Positions 8,007-16,776 of a DNA stretch of 44,391 bases are shown here, piece by piece. The DNA comes from an uncultured Clostridia bacterium (lineage in GTDB: Bacteria > Bacillota > Clostridia > Peptostreptococcales > Anaerovoracaceae): positions 1 to 44,391 of the forward strand of contig CALLHZ010000080.1 of assembly GCA_938009115.1 (NCBI GenBank), written 5' to 3'. The translations under genes and the position numbers were made by a program. Numbering within the stretch: position 1 is the stretch's first letter; the number at the start of each line of letters is the position of its first letter. Below the pieces are notes generated by a model, which saw only the letters and a list, made by a program, of their open reading frames with translations, had not been told where the DNA came from and ran no database searches.

Positions 8007-9104
8007 CTATTCGTTCATAGCTTCATAAGTCCTTACCGTCATAAGTATTGCTGCCTCTCTTGTTGCCATGCCGTAGCCCGCTGCGGCCTGCGCTGTGGTC
8101 GTAGCCTTCGGCATAAAGTTTCCTGATGCATCCCCTTTTATAATGCCCAGCTTCGCCATATATTTCGTGGCATCTACCGCCCAACTGGATACAAATTTTT
8201 GATCCACGAAGTCCTTGATTCCCGCGATGCTGTAATCTCCATCAGGATTGATGGCTTTGATTGCCCGAAACAGCATGGCGGCGCATTGCTCCCGATTGAT
8301 CAGCGTTTTCGGAGAAAAAGTCGTGGCCGAAGTTCCCGCTGTGATACCCAGCTTATAGGCCTTTAATATCTGGCTATTTGTTGTATCAGTAAAGGGATTG
8401 GGAGCCGCAGGAGTCGTAGTGGTTCCGGTCACCTTCTCGTGAAGCAACACGGCAAGCTCGGCGAACTCCTCACGGGTGATGGGCTTTGTCATATCCGCCC
8501 CCTGCAAAATAGGAGGAATCAGGCTGAGATCGTTGGCTTTTTTCAGTTCCGGCTCAGCCCATTTGCTGGCATCCGCGTAAAAACTGCCTGACCCGATCGT
8601 CACCACATTGGAAACAGCAGAATAAATCGGCTGCACGTCCGGCCAGCCTTCATAGTAATCGTAATAAACCCGGAGCCGGTAAGAATACAAATGACTCTTT
8701 ATATCAATGGAGGTCAGACTGCCCTCGTCAACAGGATCGAAGGTGATTGGGAAAGCACCCGCGCTGACGGGCCCCTCACCATCTTCGCCACCGGTATAAA
8801 CATTGATGTATCCTCCGCCGCCGTACTCTCCCCAATCACCGTTATCAACTTTCACCGAATAGTCCCAGAATACCGAGCCGCCGCCGGGTGCTTCACTGTC
8901 CAAATTGAGAACACTCTGAGGAAAATACACCTGAGCCTCAAAGTATGGGATCCCATCTTCGTTGTACTTAAGTTCAATACCCTTGATACTTGGGGCTTCA
9001 AGAGACGAGGGTACGCCATCCGGCAAGGCGGCAAGCGCGCTCACCGGAAACATTGCGACAACCAACATCAGTGTAAGCAAGCAAGTCAACAGTCTTTTTT
9101 TCAT
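8007..9104 (-). CDS. Secreted S-layer homology (SLH) domain protein, 365 aa
   Basis: Exported cell-wall-anchored protein. The start is the ATG at 9104, which has GGAGGATGTAATA in front. A Sec signal peptide (residues 1-25, KKRL then a hydrophobic core, cleavage after SALA) is followed by an unnamed module at about 26-171 that recurs in the neighbouring gene. Three SLH repeats follow at about 181-225, 238-283 and 297-355. SLH domains bind pyruvylated secondary cell-wall polymer. The third repeat contains a small alanine-rich insertion around 338-348. The upstream surface-protein gene ends 42 bases before this start, so the two are likely co-transcribed. The function beyond wall attachment is not recognisable. 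Confidence 0.88.
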   Translation of the reverse strand: MKKRLLTCLLTLMLVVAMFPVSALAALPDGVPSSLEAPSIKGIELKYNEDGIPYFEAQVYFPQSVLNLDSEAPGGGSVFWDYSVKVDNGDWGEYGGGGYINVYTGGEDGEGPVSAGAFPITFDPVDEGSLTSIDIKSHLYSYRLRVYYDYYEGWPDVQPIYSAVSNVVTIGSGSFYADASKWAEPELKKANDLSLIPPILQGADMTKPITREEFAELAVLLHEKVTGTTTTPAAPNPFTDTTNSQILKAYKLGITAGTSATTFSPKTLINREQCAAMLFRAIKAINPDGDYSIAGIKDFVDQKFVSSWAVDATKYMAKLGIIKGDASGNFMPKATTTAQAAAGYGMATREAAILMTVRTYEAMNE

Positions 9105-9146
9105 TATTACATCCTCCATTTGATTTATTTTTATCTACTGAATGAA

Positions 9147-11366
9147 CTATTCTTCTTCGCTCCGATAGTACTCTTCCGATTGACCGGATAGTTCATTTGA
9201 CCATGGTGAATAGACATACTCGTAGCCGTCGCTGACACCGTATGCATAACTGAACCGGGTTTTAAAGGTATAATTCCTCTCGTTGATTAAGACCTCCGAA
9301 AGCCCACCTTCGTCTATCGCTTCAAAAGTAATATAATATTTTCCCGGCTTTCCCGGCACAGGCGATCGCATAGCTACTTCCAGACCTCCTCCATCCGGAA
9401 TCTCATCACTGCCGTCAACTACCTCTAGACTTTCCAGATCAACCCACCCACCGGATGGACGCACCTGATCCAAAATCCTGACTGCTTCCGGTATAAGCAC
9501 TTCCATCTGGAAATAAGGAACGCCGCTATCATCCTTTAATACCTGCAAATCAGAGATTACCGGCGCAGAAATCACACCGGGGATCCCCCCGGGAAGCATA
9601 TCCGCAGAAGCGGACGCCGTTGACTCTTGATCGACTTCCTCCCCGTAGTTGATGGTAATGGATTTCGTGGTTCCATCCCAGAAAACATCGCATCCCAGGC
9701 TCTCTCCGATAAACCGGAGCGGCAGCATGGTACGCCCGGTTTCAGAGATGAACGGCGCTGCAGGCATCGTTGTATCAACGCCGTTAATGCGTGCTTTGGT
9801 CTGTCCGATCCACAATTCAACGGCTTTCTTGCCATAGTGAATGATAACCTTTTTTTCGACGCCATCCCACTGAGTATCCCCTCCGATTTCGTTGACCACC
9901 GCGCGGATAGGAAGAAATGTCCTGCCGCCTTTGATTAACGGAGCAGTGGCAAAACCCGTGTCGATTTCCCTGAGGTCGCCATTGCTGGTCAATATGGGGT
10001 TGTTAATCGTCAGTTGAATGGTTCCGGTCTGATCTGCCCCGGCAGAAAACTGCGTTGCCGCAGACACAATATTTGAAGGCGCTCCAATGCTGTTATCTCC
10101 ATAAACAGGTTTAACGCAATAGTAATATGTTGTGCCGCTTTGCACCTGCCGGTCCAAGTAGGAAGTGCCGGCAACAAAAGCCTCCTCTCTGGTCTGACCG
10201 TTCAGCTCCTGAGGAGAGGTTCCTTTATAAACATTGAAACCGGATATCTCTCTTGAATCAGCGGCACGATTCCAATTGAGGGTTATATTGACGGCTCCCG
10301 CCTGGGCCTGCAGCGCAATGGGAGAAGCCTGCTGTTGTCCGCTGCTGCTTGGTGCTGTAGGCAGCTCTGCTGTTCTGTAGCCGTTCCACGGGTTGGTAAA
10401 CCCGGACACTCCGGGTAGATAGTAAATCATGAAATCAGGAGCACATGATTCAAAAACCTGAATTCCCATACTTGTCGGTTTGCTGAAAAACTTGGCCATC
10501 CGCAGTTCGCTGCACTCCCGAAAGGCTTCATCCCCGATAAATGTCACTTGCCGGGGCAGTGAAACTCTCTCCAAACCGCAATGGTAAAAGGCTCTTTCTT
10601 CGATTCGGGTAACACTGCCGGGAATGGTTACATCCTTAAGCCCGCAGTATTGGAAGGCATACTCCCCGATACTTTTGACACCATCAGGGATTCGAACGCT
10701 GCTGATTCGATCATATTTGAAAGTGCCGGGACCGATCCTTCTGACAGGATGGCCTTCCAATTGAGCCGGAATCACTACATCAGGTTGATAGTCCCCATAG
10801 TTGTATTTCACAATAGCTGCACTGTTGTCCGGAAGAATCTGGTAAGTGTAGCCTTCTGATTTGTAGAAGGCATGGTCTATAAAAGGTACAGGAGCCACTA
10901 CCGGGGAGTATCCGTACCATGGGTCAGTAAAGCCTGTTTTGCCCGGAAGATAGTATATTTTAAAATCCGGAGCATTATTACAGAATGGCTGCTCAATTGC
11001 GCCGCCCCATACCCGGGGGGCGTTGCCCCAAAAGTCCAACTCTTTGAGGTTCGGGCAGTTTGCAAGAGAACCGGCTTGAATCTCGGTCACCCCTGCAGGG
11101 ATTCCCACACTCCGGAGCGCCTCCGGGTACAGGATTGCCATTAGATTGACACTTGTTACAGGCACATCATAAATGCGCGATGGGACTGTAATGTCCGAAT
11201 CCGTTCCCCAGTAGCTCGTTATTTCGATTTCTGTTCCCATTTTAATGTAACGATAATGAAAGTCAAACCAGGTCATTGAGGTTTCTGCAAAGACTCCCGG
11301 CTGCAACGGAACCAGGAGCATCAGCACTATGATCAATCCGCACAACAATTTTAAACGCTTTTTCAT
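9147..11366 (-). CDS. Secreted BspA-type LRR / Fn3 / copper amine oxidase N-domain protein, 739 aa
   Basis: Large extracellular protein. The ATG at 11366 with GGAGGGGGGTAAA in front is the start, because a signal peptide (1-27, KKRLKLLCG then a hydrophobic core) follows directly. In order: BspA-type leucine-rich repeats at about 50-310 (for example SIGEYAFQYCGLKDVTIPGSV-like units), two copies of the motif IYYLPGxxGFTxPWxGY (137-153 and 314-330), a fibronectin type III domain (about 347-440) and a copper amine oxidase N-terminal (stalk) domain pair at about 450-578. A C-terminal module at about 590-730 is homologous to residues 26-171 of the neighbouring SLH protein. There is no catalytic amine oxidase domain. 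It lacks SLH repeats of its own, so it may be held at the surface through its neighbour (inference). Confidence 0.87.
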   Translation of the reverse strand: MKKRLKLLCGLIIVLMLLVPLQPGVFAETSMTWFDFHYRYIKMGTEIEITSYWGTDSDITVPSRIYDVPVTSVNLMAILYPEALRSVGIPAGVTEIQAGSLANCPNLKELDFWGNAPRVWGGAIEQPFCNNAPDFKIYYLPGKTGFTDPWYGYSPVVAPVPFIDHAFYKSEGYTYQILPDNSAAIVKYNYGDYQPDVVIPAQLEGHPVRRIGPGTFKYDRISSVRIPDGVKSIGEYAFQYCGLKDVTIPGSVTRIEERAFYHCGLERVSLPRQVTFIGDEAFRECSELRMAKFFSKPTSMGIQVFESCAPDFMIYYLPGVSGFTNPWNGYRTAELPTAPSSSGQQQASPIALQAQAGAVNITLNWNRAADSREISGFNVYKGTSPQELNGQTREEAFVAGTSYLDRQVQSGTTYYYCVKPVYGDNSIGAPSNIVSAATQFSAGADQTGTIQLTINNPILTSNGDLREIDTGFATAPLIKGGRTFLPIRAVVNEIGGDTQWDGVEKKVIIHYGKKAVELWIGQTKARINGVDTTMPAAPFISETGRTMLPLRFIGESLGCDVFWDGTTKSITINYGEEVDQESTASASADMLPGGIPGVISAPVISDLQVLKDDSGVPYFQMEVLIPEAVRILDQVRPSGGWVDLESLEVVDGSDEIPDGGGLEVAMRSPVPGKPGKYYITFEAIDEGGLSEVLINERNYTFKTRFSYAYGVSDGYEYVYSPWSNELSGQSEEYYRSEEE

Positions 11367-11431
11367 TTTACCCCCCTCCGGATTGATTGGATTGTAGCAA
11401 TAAATTACAGATCTGAAACGGAATAGCCTGT

Positions 11432-11749
11432 CTACGGGCTGTCCTCCTCTGTGGGAAGTTCCTCCGGTGTCAGTTTCGCAGCACGGTATACTCTGCTGAC
11501 CTCGCCTTCGTCGGCTACACACAGCTTGCGATAAATGGAATCAAACAACCTTTTGGCAGTCTTACGGTCAAGAAGCATGGTCTCGGCTGTCCAAGAAGCT
11601 GTATACCCCTGCCTGAACCAATAGAAAGCTTTGGACTCATCCTCCGTAAGCTGGGATACTCGCCACTGCTTTTCCTGGTCGGTATTCATTCCATCCGGTG
11701 GAACAGGGGAATCCGCTTTAGGGGATAAGATTGATTTAAACCAGTGCAT
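11432..11749 (-). CDS. Small stand-alone LuxR-type helix-turn-helix protein, 105 aa
   Basis: The start is the ATG at 11749, which has AAAGGAGGATTTT in front. Residues about 45-95 (LTEDESKAFYWF...TAETMLLDRKTAKRLFDSIYRKL) align residue by residue with the C-terminal HTH of the membrane LuxR protein encoded just upstream (LSPREKQVVLLL...STYSKSIYKKL), including the recognition-helix spacing. There is no sensor or receiver domain, only a short charged N-terminus and an acidic tail. It precedes the two surface-protein genes with a 65-base gap, so it is probably the first gene of that operon and its regulator. It is more divergent than a typical GerE/LuxR domain and the assignment rests on this internal comparison. 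Confidence 0.7.
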   Translation of the reverse strand: MHWFKSILSPKADSPVPPDGMNTDQEKQWRVSQLTEDESKAFYWFRQGYTASWTAETMLLDRKTAKRLFDSIYRKLCVADEGEVSRVYRAAKLTPEELPTEEDSP

Positions 11750-11811
11750 AAAATCCTCCTTTCCCGTCTTTATATTACTCATTTAGCAACAGATATTTTT
11801 ACGAATCAATA

Positions 11812-11825
11812 TCCCAATTTTGGGA
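11812..11825. promoter_or_regulatory. Short dyad, candidate LuxR-type operator
   Basis: Arms TCCCAA and TTGGGA are separated by two bases. The dyad lies about 63 bases upstream of the small HTH gene and just beyond the terminator of the membrane LuxR gene. A possible promoter (TTGATT, 17 bases, CTAAAT on the minus strand) lies between it and the gene. LuxR-type HTH proteins bind dyads of this size, but the site is short and could arise by chance. Confidence 0.3.
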
Positions 11826-11830
11826 GGGAC

Positions 11831-11859
11831 AAAAAAAACCTCTCCAAAATAGGGAGAGG
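11831..11859 (-). terminator. Intrinsic terminator of the membrane LuxR gene
   Basis: Read leftward, CCTCTCC (11859-11853) pairs with GGAGAGG (11845-11839) and is followed directly by eight T residues. It begins 25 bases after the stop codon of the LuxR-type regulator and separates it from the surface-protein operon. Confidence 0.88.
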
Positions 11860-11883
11860 ATATGCAAGCAGGCCTATAACGTC

Positions 11884-13362
11884 TTATTCCTTTTTAGCTG
11901 ATTCCATTGGTTGGGTCGAACCAGGATGACTGAACAACAGAAACAATTCCGCGCGGCTGTTGATCCCCAGCTTTTTATAAATAGACTTGCTGTATGTGGA
12001 CACCGTGGAAACGGTTAGGCCCAGCTCCGGGGCAACCTGTCTCAATGTCATTCCTCGCAGAAGCAATAATACAACCTGTTTTTCACGCGGCGATAAATTG
12101 GTGTCATCCAGGCTTGGAAGCGGATTCCATTCCCCTCCGTTTCTTTGTATGACGCCGCCAATCAATGGGTTCATGCTTATTTGCCGAAACTCCTTTGACC
12201 AGTCTGCAAAAAACAGATACTGCGAAAAGGCTGGTGAAAGCAGCAAGAAAATGACGAATAAAGCTGCGGCTGTGACAACGGCGATAGACTGAGTGACAAG
12301 TATCGTATGCAGGATATCGATCCCGACGTACAGAATTCCGATGACAGCCATACATGACAGAATGAGGCGTTTGTGCATGCGGAAATCGCAAAATTTATTT
12401 GTAATACAACCGGTCAGGTAGAATGTGATCAATAATCCGACTTCTTTTAACTCCGAAAACAGATAGGCAAGCTCCGGAAGCTTAATATACCACATTAAAT
12501 GGCTCATGATCGACGCGATAAAAAACACGTTGCACAGATACCAGATACTCCGCCTGAATACCACCTGCAGGATAATGCAGCCAAGAATCAGTATATGCGC
12601 AAGGATGCCCCATAGCCACCCGTATGACGGATGTTGAAAAGCAGGGGAATAAAAACCAGTTATACGAATAGCAAAGTAGGAAAAAAAGAGAAATAGCACG
12701 AGCAGGATGCTCGGATCAAATCGCATCATTTCCTTTTCTCCGGCTCCACGGTAGTCTTCATCTTTTGACAGATATGTGCAAACGCACAGAGCGGCAATCA
12801 TGCCCAGAGCGAAGAGTTTCCCTGCAATTGGGGAAATACCGCCATATTCAGCGCTTAGTTCTACCAGGTCGATGAATAGCAGCATCAGCGTGCTGGCATA
12901 GAAACGCTCCGCATTGTTCAGCATAAATACAAATGAAAAACTGCTGCCGGACACGCATCCTCCCACACCTGCCATAAAAACCACATCACATATAAGCGAG
13001 AGGTAGCTGTCCAGAAGGAGAAACCATGGAATAAAGCCGACCAAAGTGATCACAGCAGAAATTTTTGAGATGGCGGATATGTTCCCTTCATTTGAAAAAG
13101 CGAATATTACCATAGCTCCGATCGCAAATGCAAGGAATGTAATGGTGGTATGGGCTAATCCGAATAGGCCGATTCCATCTTCCAAAATGTAATTCTGAAC
13201 ATTGACAAAAGTCATGGCCAGAGGGAAAGCAAAAAAATATTGCAGGCGGCCTTTCCTCCTGATGTTGCCAAGCCCCAGCATTTCCCGGGCACTCCAAAGG
13301 TCGCGCAGGGAGGAAGCCAGCTTTGACAGATACCCTTTTTTTCTTATCTTCGCATCCGCCAT
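11884..13362 (-). CDS. Membrane-bound LuxR-family transcriptional regulator, 492 aa
   Basis: One-component regulator with a large hydrophobic N-terminal region (about residues 35-400, some ten to twelve predicted membrane helices) joined to a C-terminal LuxR/GerE helix-turn-helix (about 423-480, LSPREKQVVLLLLRGMTLRQVA... SIYKKLGINSRAELFLL). The layout matches LuxR regulators with an MFS-like sensor domain known from anaerobic gut Actinobacteria and Clostridia. ATG at 13362 follows GGGGGAGAATATGAT. It has its own terminator. Its location beside a stand-alone HTH protein and two surface proteins suggests it controls that locus; the signal sensed is unknown. Confidence 0.85.
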   Translation of the reverse strand: MADAKIRKKGYLSKLASSLRDLWSAREMLGLGNIRRKGRLQYFFAFPLAMTFVNVQNYILEDGIGLFGLAHTTITFLAFAIGAMVIFAFSNEGNISAISKISAVITLVGFIPWFLLLDSYLSLICDVVFMAGVGGCVSGSSFSFVFMLNNAERFYASTLMLLFIDLVELSAEYGGISPIAGKLFALGMIAALCVCTYLSKDEDYRGAGEKEMMRFDPSILLVLFLFFSYFAIRITGFYSPAFQHPSYGWLWGILAHILILGCIILQVVFRRSIWYLCNVFFIASIMSHLMWYIKLPELAYLFSELKEVGLLITFYLTGCITNKFCDFRMHKRLILSCMAVIGILYVGIDILHTILVTQSIAVVTAAALFVIFLLLSPAFSQYLFFADWSKEFRQISMNPLIGGVIQRNGGEWNPLPSLDDTNLSPREKQVVLLLLRGMTLRQVAPELGLTVSTVSTYSKSIYKKLGINSRAELFLLFSHPGSTQPMESAKKE

Positions 13363-13401
13363 ATCATATTCTCCCCCGGCGCCATAATTTCTTTCTAATT
13401 T

Positions 13402-14598
13402 TTATTCACTCCTTTTCACCTTTGATATCAAGACAACCTTCTCCACGTGTCGCGTAAACGGAAAATTATCATAGACCTTCAAGTGCCTGACCTCGTAGCC
13501 GGCCTCAGCCGCTTCGGGCAGGTTTTGGATCAGCGTCTTGGGATTGCAGGAAATATAAAGGATCTGCGGGACGCCGTAAGAAACGATCTTCTTCATCGCT
13601 TTGGGGTGGATGCCGGACCGTGGCGGGTCTACGATGATCACATCGGGAGGATCTGTCATATCGTCCAAGGCTTCCAGGACGTCTCCGGCAATAAAACGGC
13701 AGTTCGGAAGGCCGTTCCGGATCGCATTCGCCCGCGCCATGGACACAGATTCCTGGGAGAGCTCCACACCGACTGCCTCCTTTGCTTTGGGCGCCACAGC
13801 CTGAGCCAGGGTCCCCGTACCGGAATACAGGTCCCAGACGATCTTTCCGTCCAAAGCCGGGATCAGGGACAAAGCGTCAGCAAACATCCGCTCCACGGCC
13901 TCTACATTGGTCTGAAAAAAGGAAAAGGCGCCCACCTGAAAATGGAGGCCCATCAGCAGTTCGTTGTAATAATCTCTGCCGTACAGGACTGTCATGTTGT
14001 CACAGCTGACTGCGTCAGACACACCGTCGTTGAGGGTGTGCAGGATCCCGGCGACTTCCTCGTCAAGGGAAAGCCCCAGGATCCTGTCCCGAAAGCCCGT
14101 GACGTCAAATGGCGCTTGGGACGATGTGACGATGTTTACCAAAAGTTCTCCGGTCCGGATGCCTTTCCGCAGGATCAGACTGCGCAGGAGTCCCTGATGG
14201 CTTTTTTTGTGGTAGAACCCATAGCCTTGTTCCGTGCAGAAAGAAAGCGTGTCTTTCAGAATAGTATTGAAGGCTTCGGGAACGATTTGGCATGCCCCGG
14301 TATGGACGACGCTCATAAAGCTCTTTTGCTTATGCAGACCCAAGGTCAGCGGATCGTCCTTGTACTCGTTTCCGAAGGTGTACTCCATCTTGTTCCGATA
14401 GCGGTACAGTACCGGCGATGGTTCAATGCTACCGGCCAGTTTCGGATCCATTCCCGCTTTGGCCAGCAGTTCTTCCACCAGCTTCTGTTTGATGCTCAGC
14501 TGTTCATCATAAGAAACACCCTGATAGCTGCAGCCGCCGCAGCGATCAGCGTGGACACATGGCGAGGAAAGTGTGTTAGCCGTGGTATCGTTTGTCAT
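13402..14598 (-). CDS. rlmD: 23S rRNA (uracil-C5) methyltransferase, RlmD/RumA family, 398 aa
   Basis: Methylates a uridine of 23S rRNA at C5 using SAM. The N-terminus has iron-sulfur cysteines (Cys14, Cys20 and Cys23 in PCVHADRCGGC). The SAM-binding motif is WDLYSGTGTLAQAV, the DPPRSGIHP motif is present, and the catalytic nucleophile is the Cys of YISCNPKTL. It lacks the N-terminal TRAM domain of longer RumA proteins, which is common in Firmicutes homologues. GGAGGCTTCTG precedes the ATG, which overlaps the tgt stop (TGATG), so it is coupled to tgt. The exact target uridine (one or two sites, as in RlmCD) cannot be told from sequence. Confidence 0.88.
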   Translation of the reverse strand: MTNDTTANTLSSPCVHADRCGGCSYQGVSYDEQLSIKQKLVEELLAKAGMDPKLAGSIEPSPVLYRYRNKMEYTFGNEYKDDPLTLGLHKQKSFMSVVHTGACQIVPEAFNTILKDTLSFCTEQGYGFYHKKSHQGLLRSLILRKGIRTGELLVNIVTSSQAPFDVTGFRDRILGLSLDEEVAGILHTLNDGVSDAVSCDNMTVLYGRDYYNELLMGLHFQVGAFSFFQTNVEAVERMFADALSLIPALDGKIVWDLYSGTGTLAQAVAPKAKEAVGVELSQESVSMARANAIRNGLPNCRFIAGDVLEALDDMTDPPDVIIVDPPRSGIHPKAMKKIVSYGVPQILYISCNPKTLIQNLPEAAEAGYEVRHLKVYDNFPFTRHVEKVVLISKVKRSE

Positions 14599-15728
14599 CA
14601 GAAGCCTCCGTACTGTTCATAGAAATCCCTTTTGTATTCCAGAAAACGGTCTTCTTCGATGGACAGACGGATGTTTTCCATGGTCCGGATCAAAAAGTGC
14701 AGATTGTGCTCTGTCAACAGCATGGAAGACAGGATCTCATTGGATTTAAAGAGATGGCGCAAATAGGCTCTGCTGTAATTCCGGCAGGTGTAGCAGTCGC
14801 AGTCGTGATCCAGGGGTGTAAAATCTCTTTCATATTTTGCATTTTTAATGGCCACGCGCCCATGTGACGTAAAAGCCGTGCCGTTCCTGGCGATCCGGGT
14901 GGGCAGGACGCAGTCGAACATGTCGATCCCCCGTTCCACGCCTTCGAACAGGCAATCGGGACTACCCACCCCCATCAGGTAGCGGGCTTTGTCTTTCGGC
15001 AGATAGTCAACGCAGGAATCCAGCACTTCATACATCAGGTCTTTGGGCTCCCCTACGGAAAGACCGCCGATGGCATATCCGGGCAGGTCCAACTCCACGA
15101 TCTCTTCGGCGCTCTGCCGCCGAAGATCCGGATAAACACCACCCTGCATGATCCCGAACAAGGACTGCCGCTCCACATCCTTATGATATTCCTTGCAGCG
15201 GCGAAGCCAACGGGTCGTCCGCTCCAGCGATCGTTTCACATAGGCTCTGTCCGCCGGATAGGGCGCGCACTCGTCGAAGGCCATCATGATATCCGACCCT
15301 AGGGCATTCTGGACTTCGATGCTCTTTTCCGGTGTGAACATGTGAGAAGAGCCGTCGATATGGGACCGGAAGGATACGCCTTCCTCGGTGATCTTACGAA
15401 GGTCTCCAAGACTGAATACCTGAAAGCCTCCGCTGTCGGTGAGGATCGCCCCGTCCCAGTTCATAAAATGATGCAGACCGCCGGCTTCCCGAATGATCTC
15501 GTGACCCGGACGAAGATACAGGTGATAGGTGTTGCTCAGGATGATCGAGGCCCCTTCCCTTCCCAGTTTTCTGATGTCTTCGGGCTTCATGGCCTTGACG
15601 GTGGCTTGAGTGCCTACAGGCATGAACACCGGAGTCTGAATGTCGCCGTGGGGCGTGGCAAGAGTACCCCTGCGGGCCTTGGTCCTGCTGTCGGTCTTAT
15701 GCAATTGATAGGTGACTGCGTGTTTCAT
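14598..15728 (-). CDS. tgt: tRNA-guanine transglycosylase, 376 aa
   Basis: Exchanges guanine 34 for preQ1 in tRNAs with GUN anticodons, an early step of queuosine synthesis. Catalytic Asp is in LTDSGGFQVFS, a second active-site region is GIMQGGVYPDLR and the C-terminal zinc site is CDCYTCRNYSRAYL followed by His about 25 residues on. The length is typical of the bacterial enzyme. ATAGGAGCTTT precedes the ATG. It follows queA by 7 bases, so the two consecutive queuosine genes are co-transcribed. Confidence 0.97.
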   Translation of the reverse strand: MKHAVTYQLHKTDSRTKARRGTLATPHGDIQTPVFMPVGTQATVKAMKPEDIRKLGREGASIILSNTYHLYLRPGHEIIREAGGLHHFMNWDGAILTDSGGFQVFSLGDLRKITEEGVSFRSHIDGSSHMFTPEKSIEVQNALGSDIMMAFDECAPYPADRAYVKRSLERTTRWLRRCKEYHKDVERQSLFGIMQGGVYPDLRRQSAEEIVELDLPGYAIGGLSVGEPKDLMYEVLDSCVDYLPKDKARYLMGVGSPDCLFEGVERGIDMFDCVLPTRIARNGTAFTSHGRVAIKNAKYERDFTPLDHDCDCYTCRNYSRAYLRHLFKSNEILSSMLLTEHNLHFLIRTMENIRLSIEEDRFLEYKRDFYEQYGGF

Positions 15729-15735
15729 AAAGCTC

Positions 15736-16770
15736 CTATAAGATCAAGGTCGCGTCTCCGTAGGAGAAGAACCTGTACTTTTCGCGAACGGCGGTTTCGT
15801 AAGCCCGGAGCATGGATTCCCGGTCGTAGAGAGCGCTGACCAGCATGAGCAGCGTGGATTTGGGCAGATGGAAATTGGTGATCATGCTGTCTACCATTTT
15901 AAATTTATGTCCCGGATAAATAAAGATCCCTGTGCTGCCTGCACCAGGCTGGAGAATGCCGGCTTCGTCCGTGGCGCTTTCCATCGTCCGGCAGGCTGTG
16001 GTCCCCACGGAAATGATCCGGCCGCCGGCGGCTTTGGTCCGGTTGATCAGCTCGGCAGCCGCCGGAGAAACCACGTAGTCTTCGAAGTGCATCACGTGCT
16101 CCTCTACTCGTTCACACTTGACCGGCCGGAAAGTGCCGATCCCTACGTGCAACGTTAAACGGGCGATCTGAATGCCTTTTTCTGCGGCTGCCGCCAGAAG
16201 TTCCGGTGTGAAATGGAGACCGGCCGTGGGCGCCGCCACAGATCCTTCTGCCTGGCAATAGACTGTCTGATAGCGCACGGTGTCTTCCGGCGTGGTATCC
16301 CTTTCGATATAGGGCGGGAGGGGAATTTTTCCAATGGCTTCCAGCTTCTCCATGAAATCTCCCTGATAAGAAAATTCCACGAGTCTCGTGCCTTCTTTAC
16401 CGTAATCACTTACGGTAGCCTCCAATTCTCCGCTTGGACCAAAAGCCATCGTGTCGCCGGGCCGCACACGCCGACCGGGACGGACCAGCGTTTCCCAGGT
16501 ATCATTGTGCAATCTTCTGGAAAGCAGGAATTCTACGTTGGCGCCGGTATCTTTTTTACGCCCGTACAAACGCGCTGGAATCACCTTGGAATCGTTCAGG
16601 ACCAGACAGTCTCCCGAACGAAAATACGAAAGGATATCATGAAAGGTTTTGTGCTCCAATTCTCCGGTGTCCCGATGAATCACCAGAAGTCTGGAAGCGT
16701 CTCTCTTTTCTGCGGGAGTTTGCGCGATCAGCTCCTGGGGAAGCTCATAATCAAAATCACTGACGTTCAT
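15736..16770 (-). CDS. queA: S-adenosylmethionine:tRNA ribosyltransferase-isomerase, 344 aa
   Basis: Transfers and isomerises the ribose of SAM onto preQ1-modified tRNA to give epoxyqueuosine. Characteristic stretches are the N-terminal SDFDYELPQELIAQ, SVAAPTAGLHFTPELL, HVGIGTFRPV and the C-terminal TNFHLPKSTLLMLVSAL. The length matches the family. GAGGTATT lies directly before the ATG. It sits between the SpoIID-like gene (6-base gap) and tgt. Confidence 0.97.
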   Translation of the reverse strand: MNVSDFDYELPQELIAQTPAEKRDASRLLVIHRDTGELEHKTFHDILSYFRSGDCLVLNDSKVIPARLYGRKKDTGANVEFLLSRRLHNDTWETLVRPGRRVRPGDTMAFGPSGELEATVSDYGKEGTRLVEFSYQGDFMEKLEAIGKIPLPPYIERDTTPEDTVRYQTVYCQAEGSVAAPTAGLHFTPELLAAAAEKGIQIARLTLHVGIGTFRPVKCERVEEHVMHFEDYVVSPAAAELINRTKAAGGRIISVGTTACRTMESATDEAGILQPGAGSTGIFIYPGHKFKMVDSMITNFHLPKSTLLMLVSALYDRESMLRAYETAVREKYRFFSYGDATLIL

Positions 16771-16776
16771 AATACC

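Noticed and set aside
11367..11522. N-terminal extension of the LRR/CuAO-N protein
   Set aside because: It overlaps the small HTH gene and would hide the signal peptide behind 52 charged residues; the ATG at 11366 has a strong ribosome binding site.
13447..14622. Long plus-strand open frame opposite rlmD (391 codons)
   Set aside because: rlmD shows full catalytic motifs on the minus strand; the antisense frame is a GC-bias shadow.
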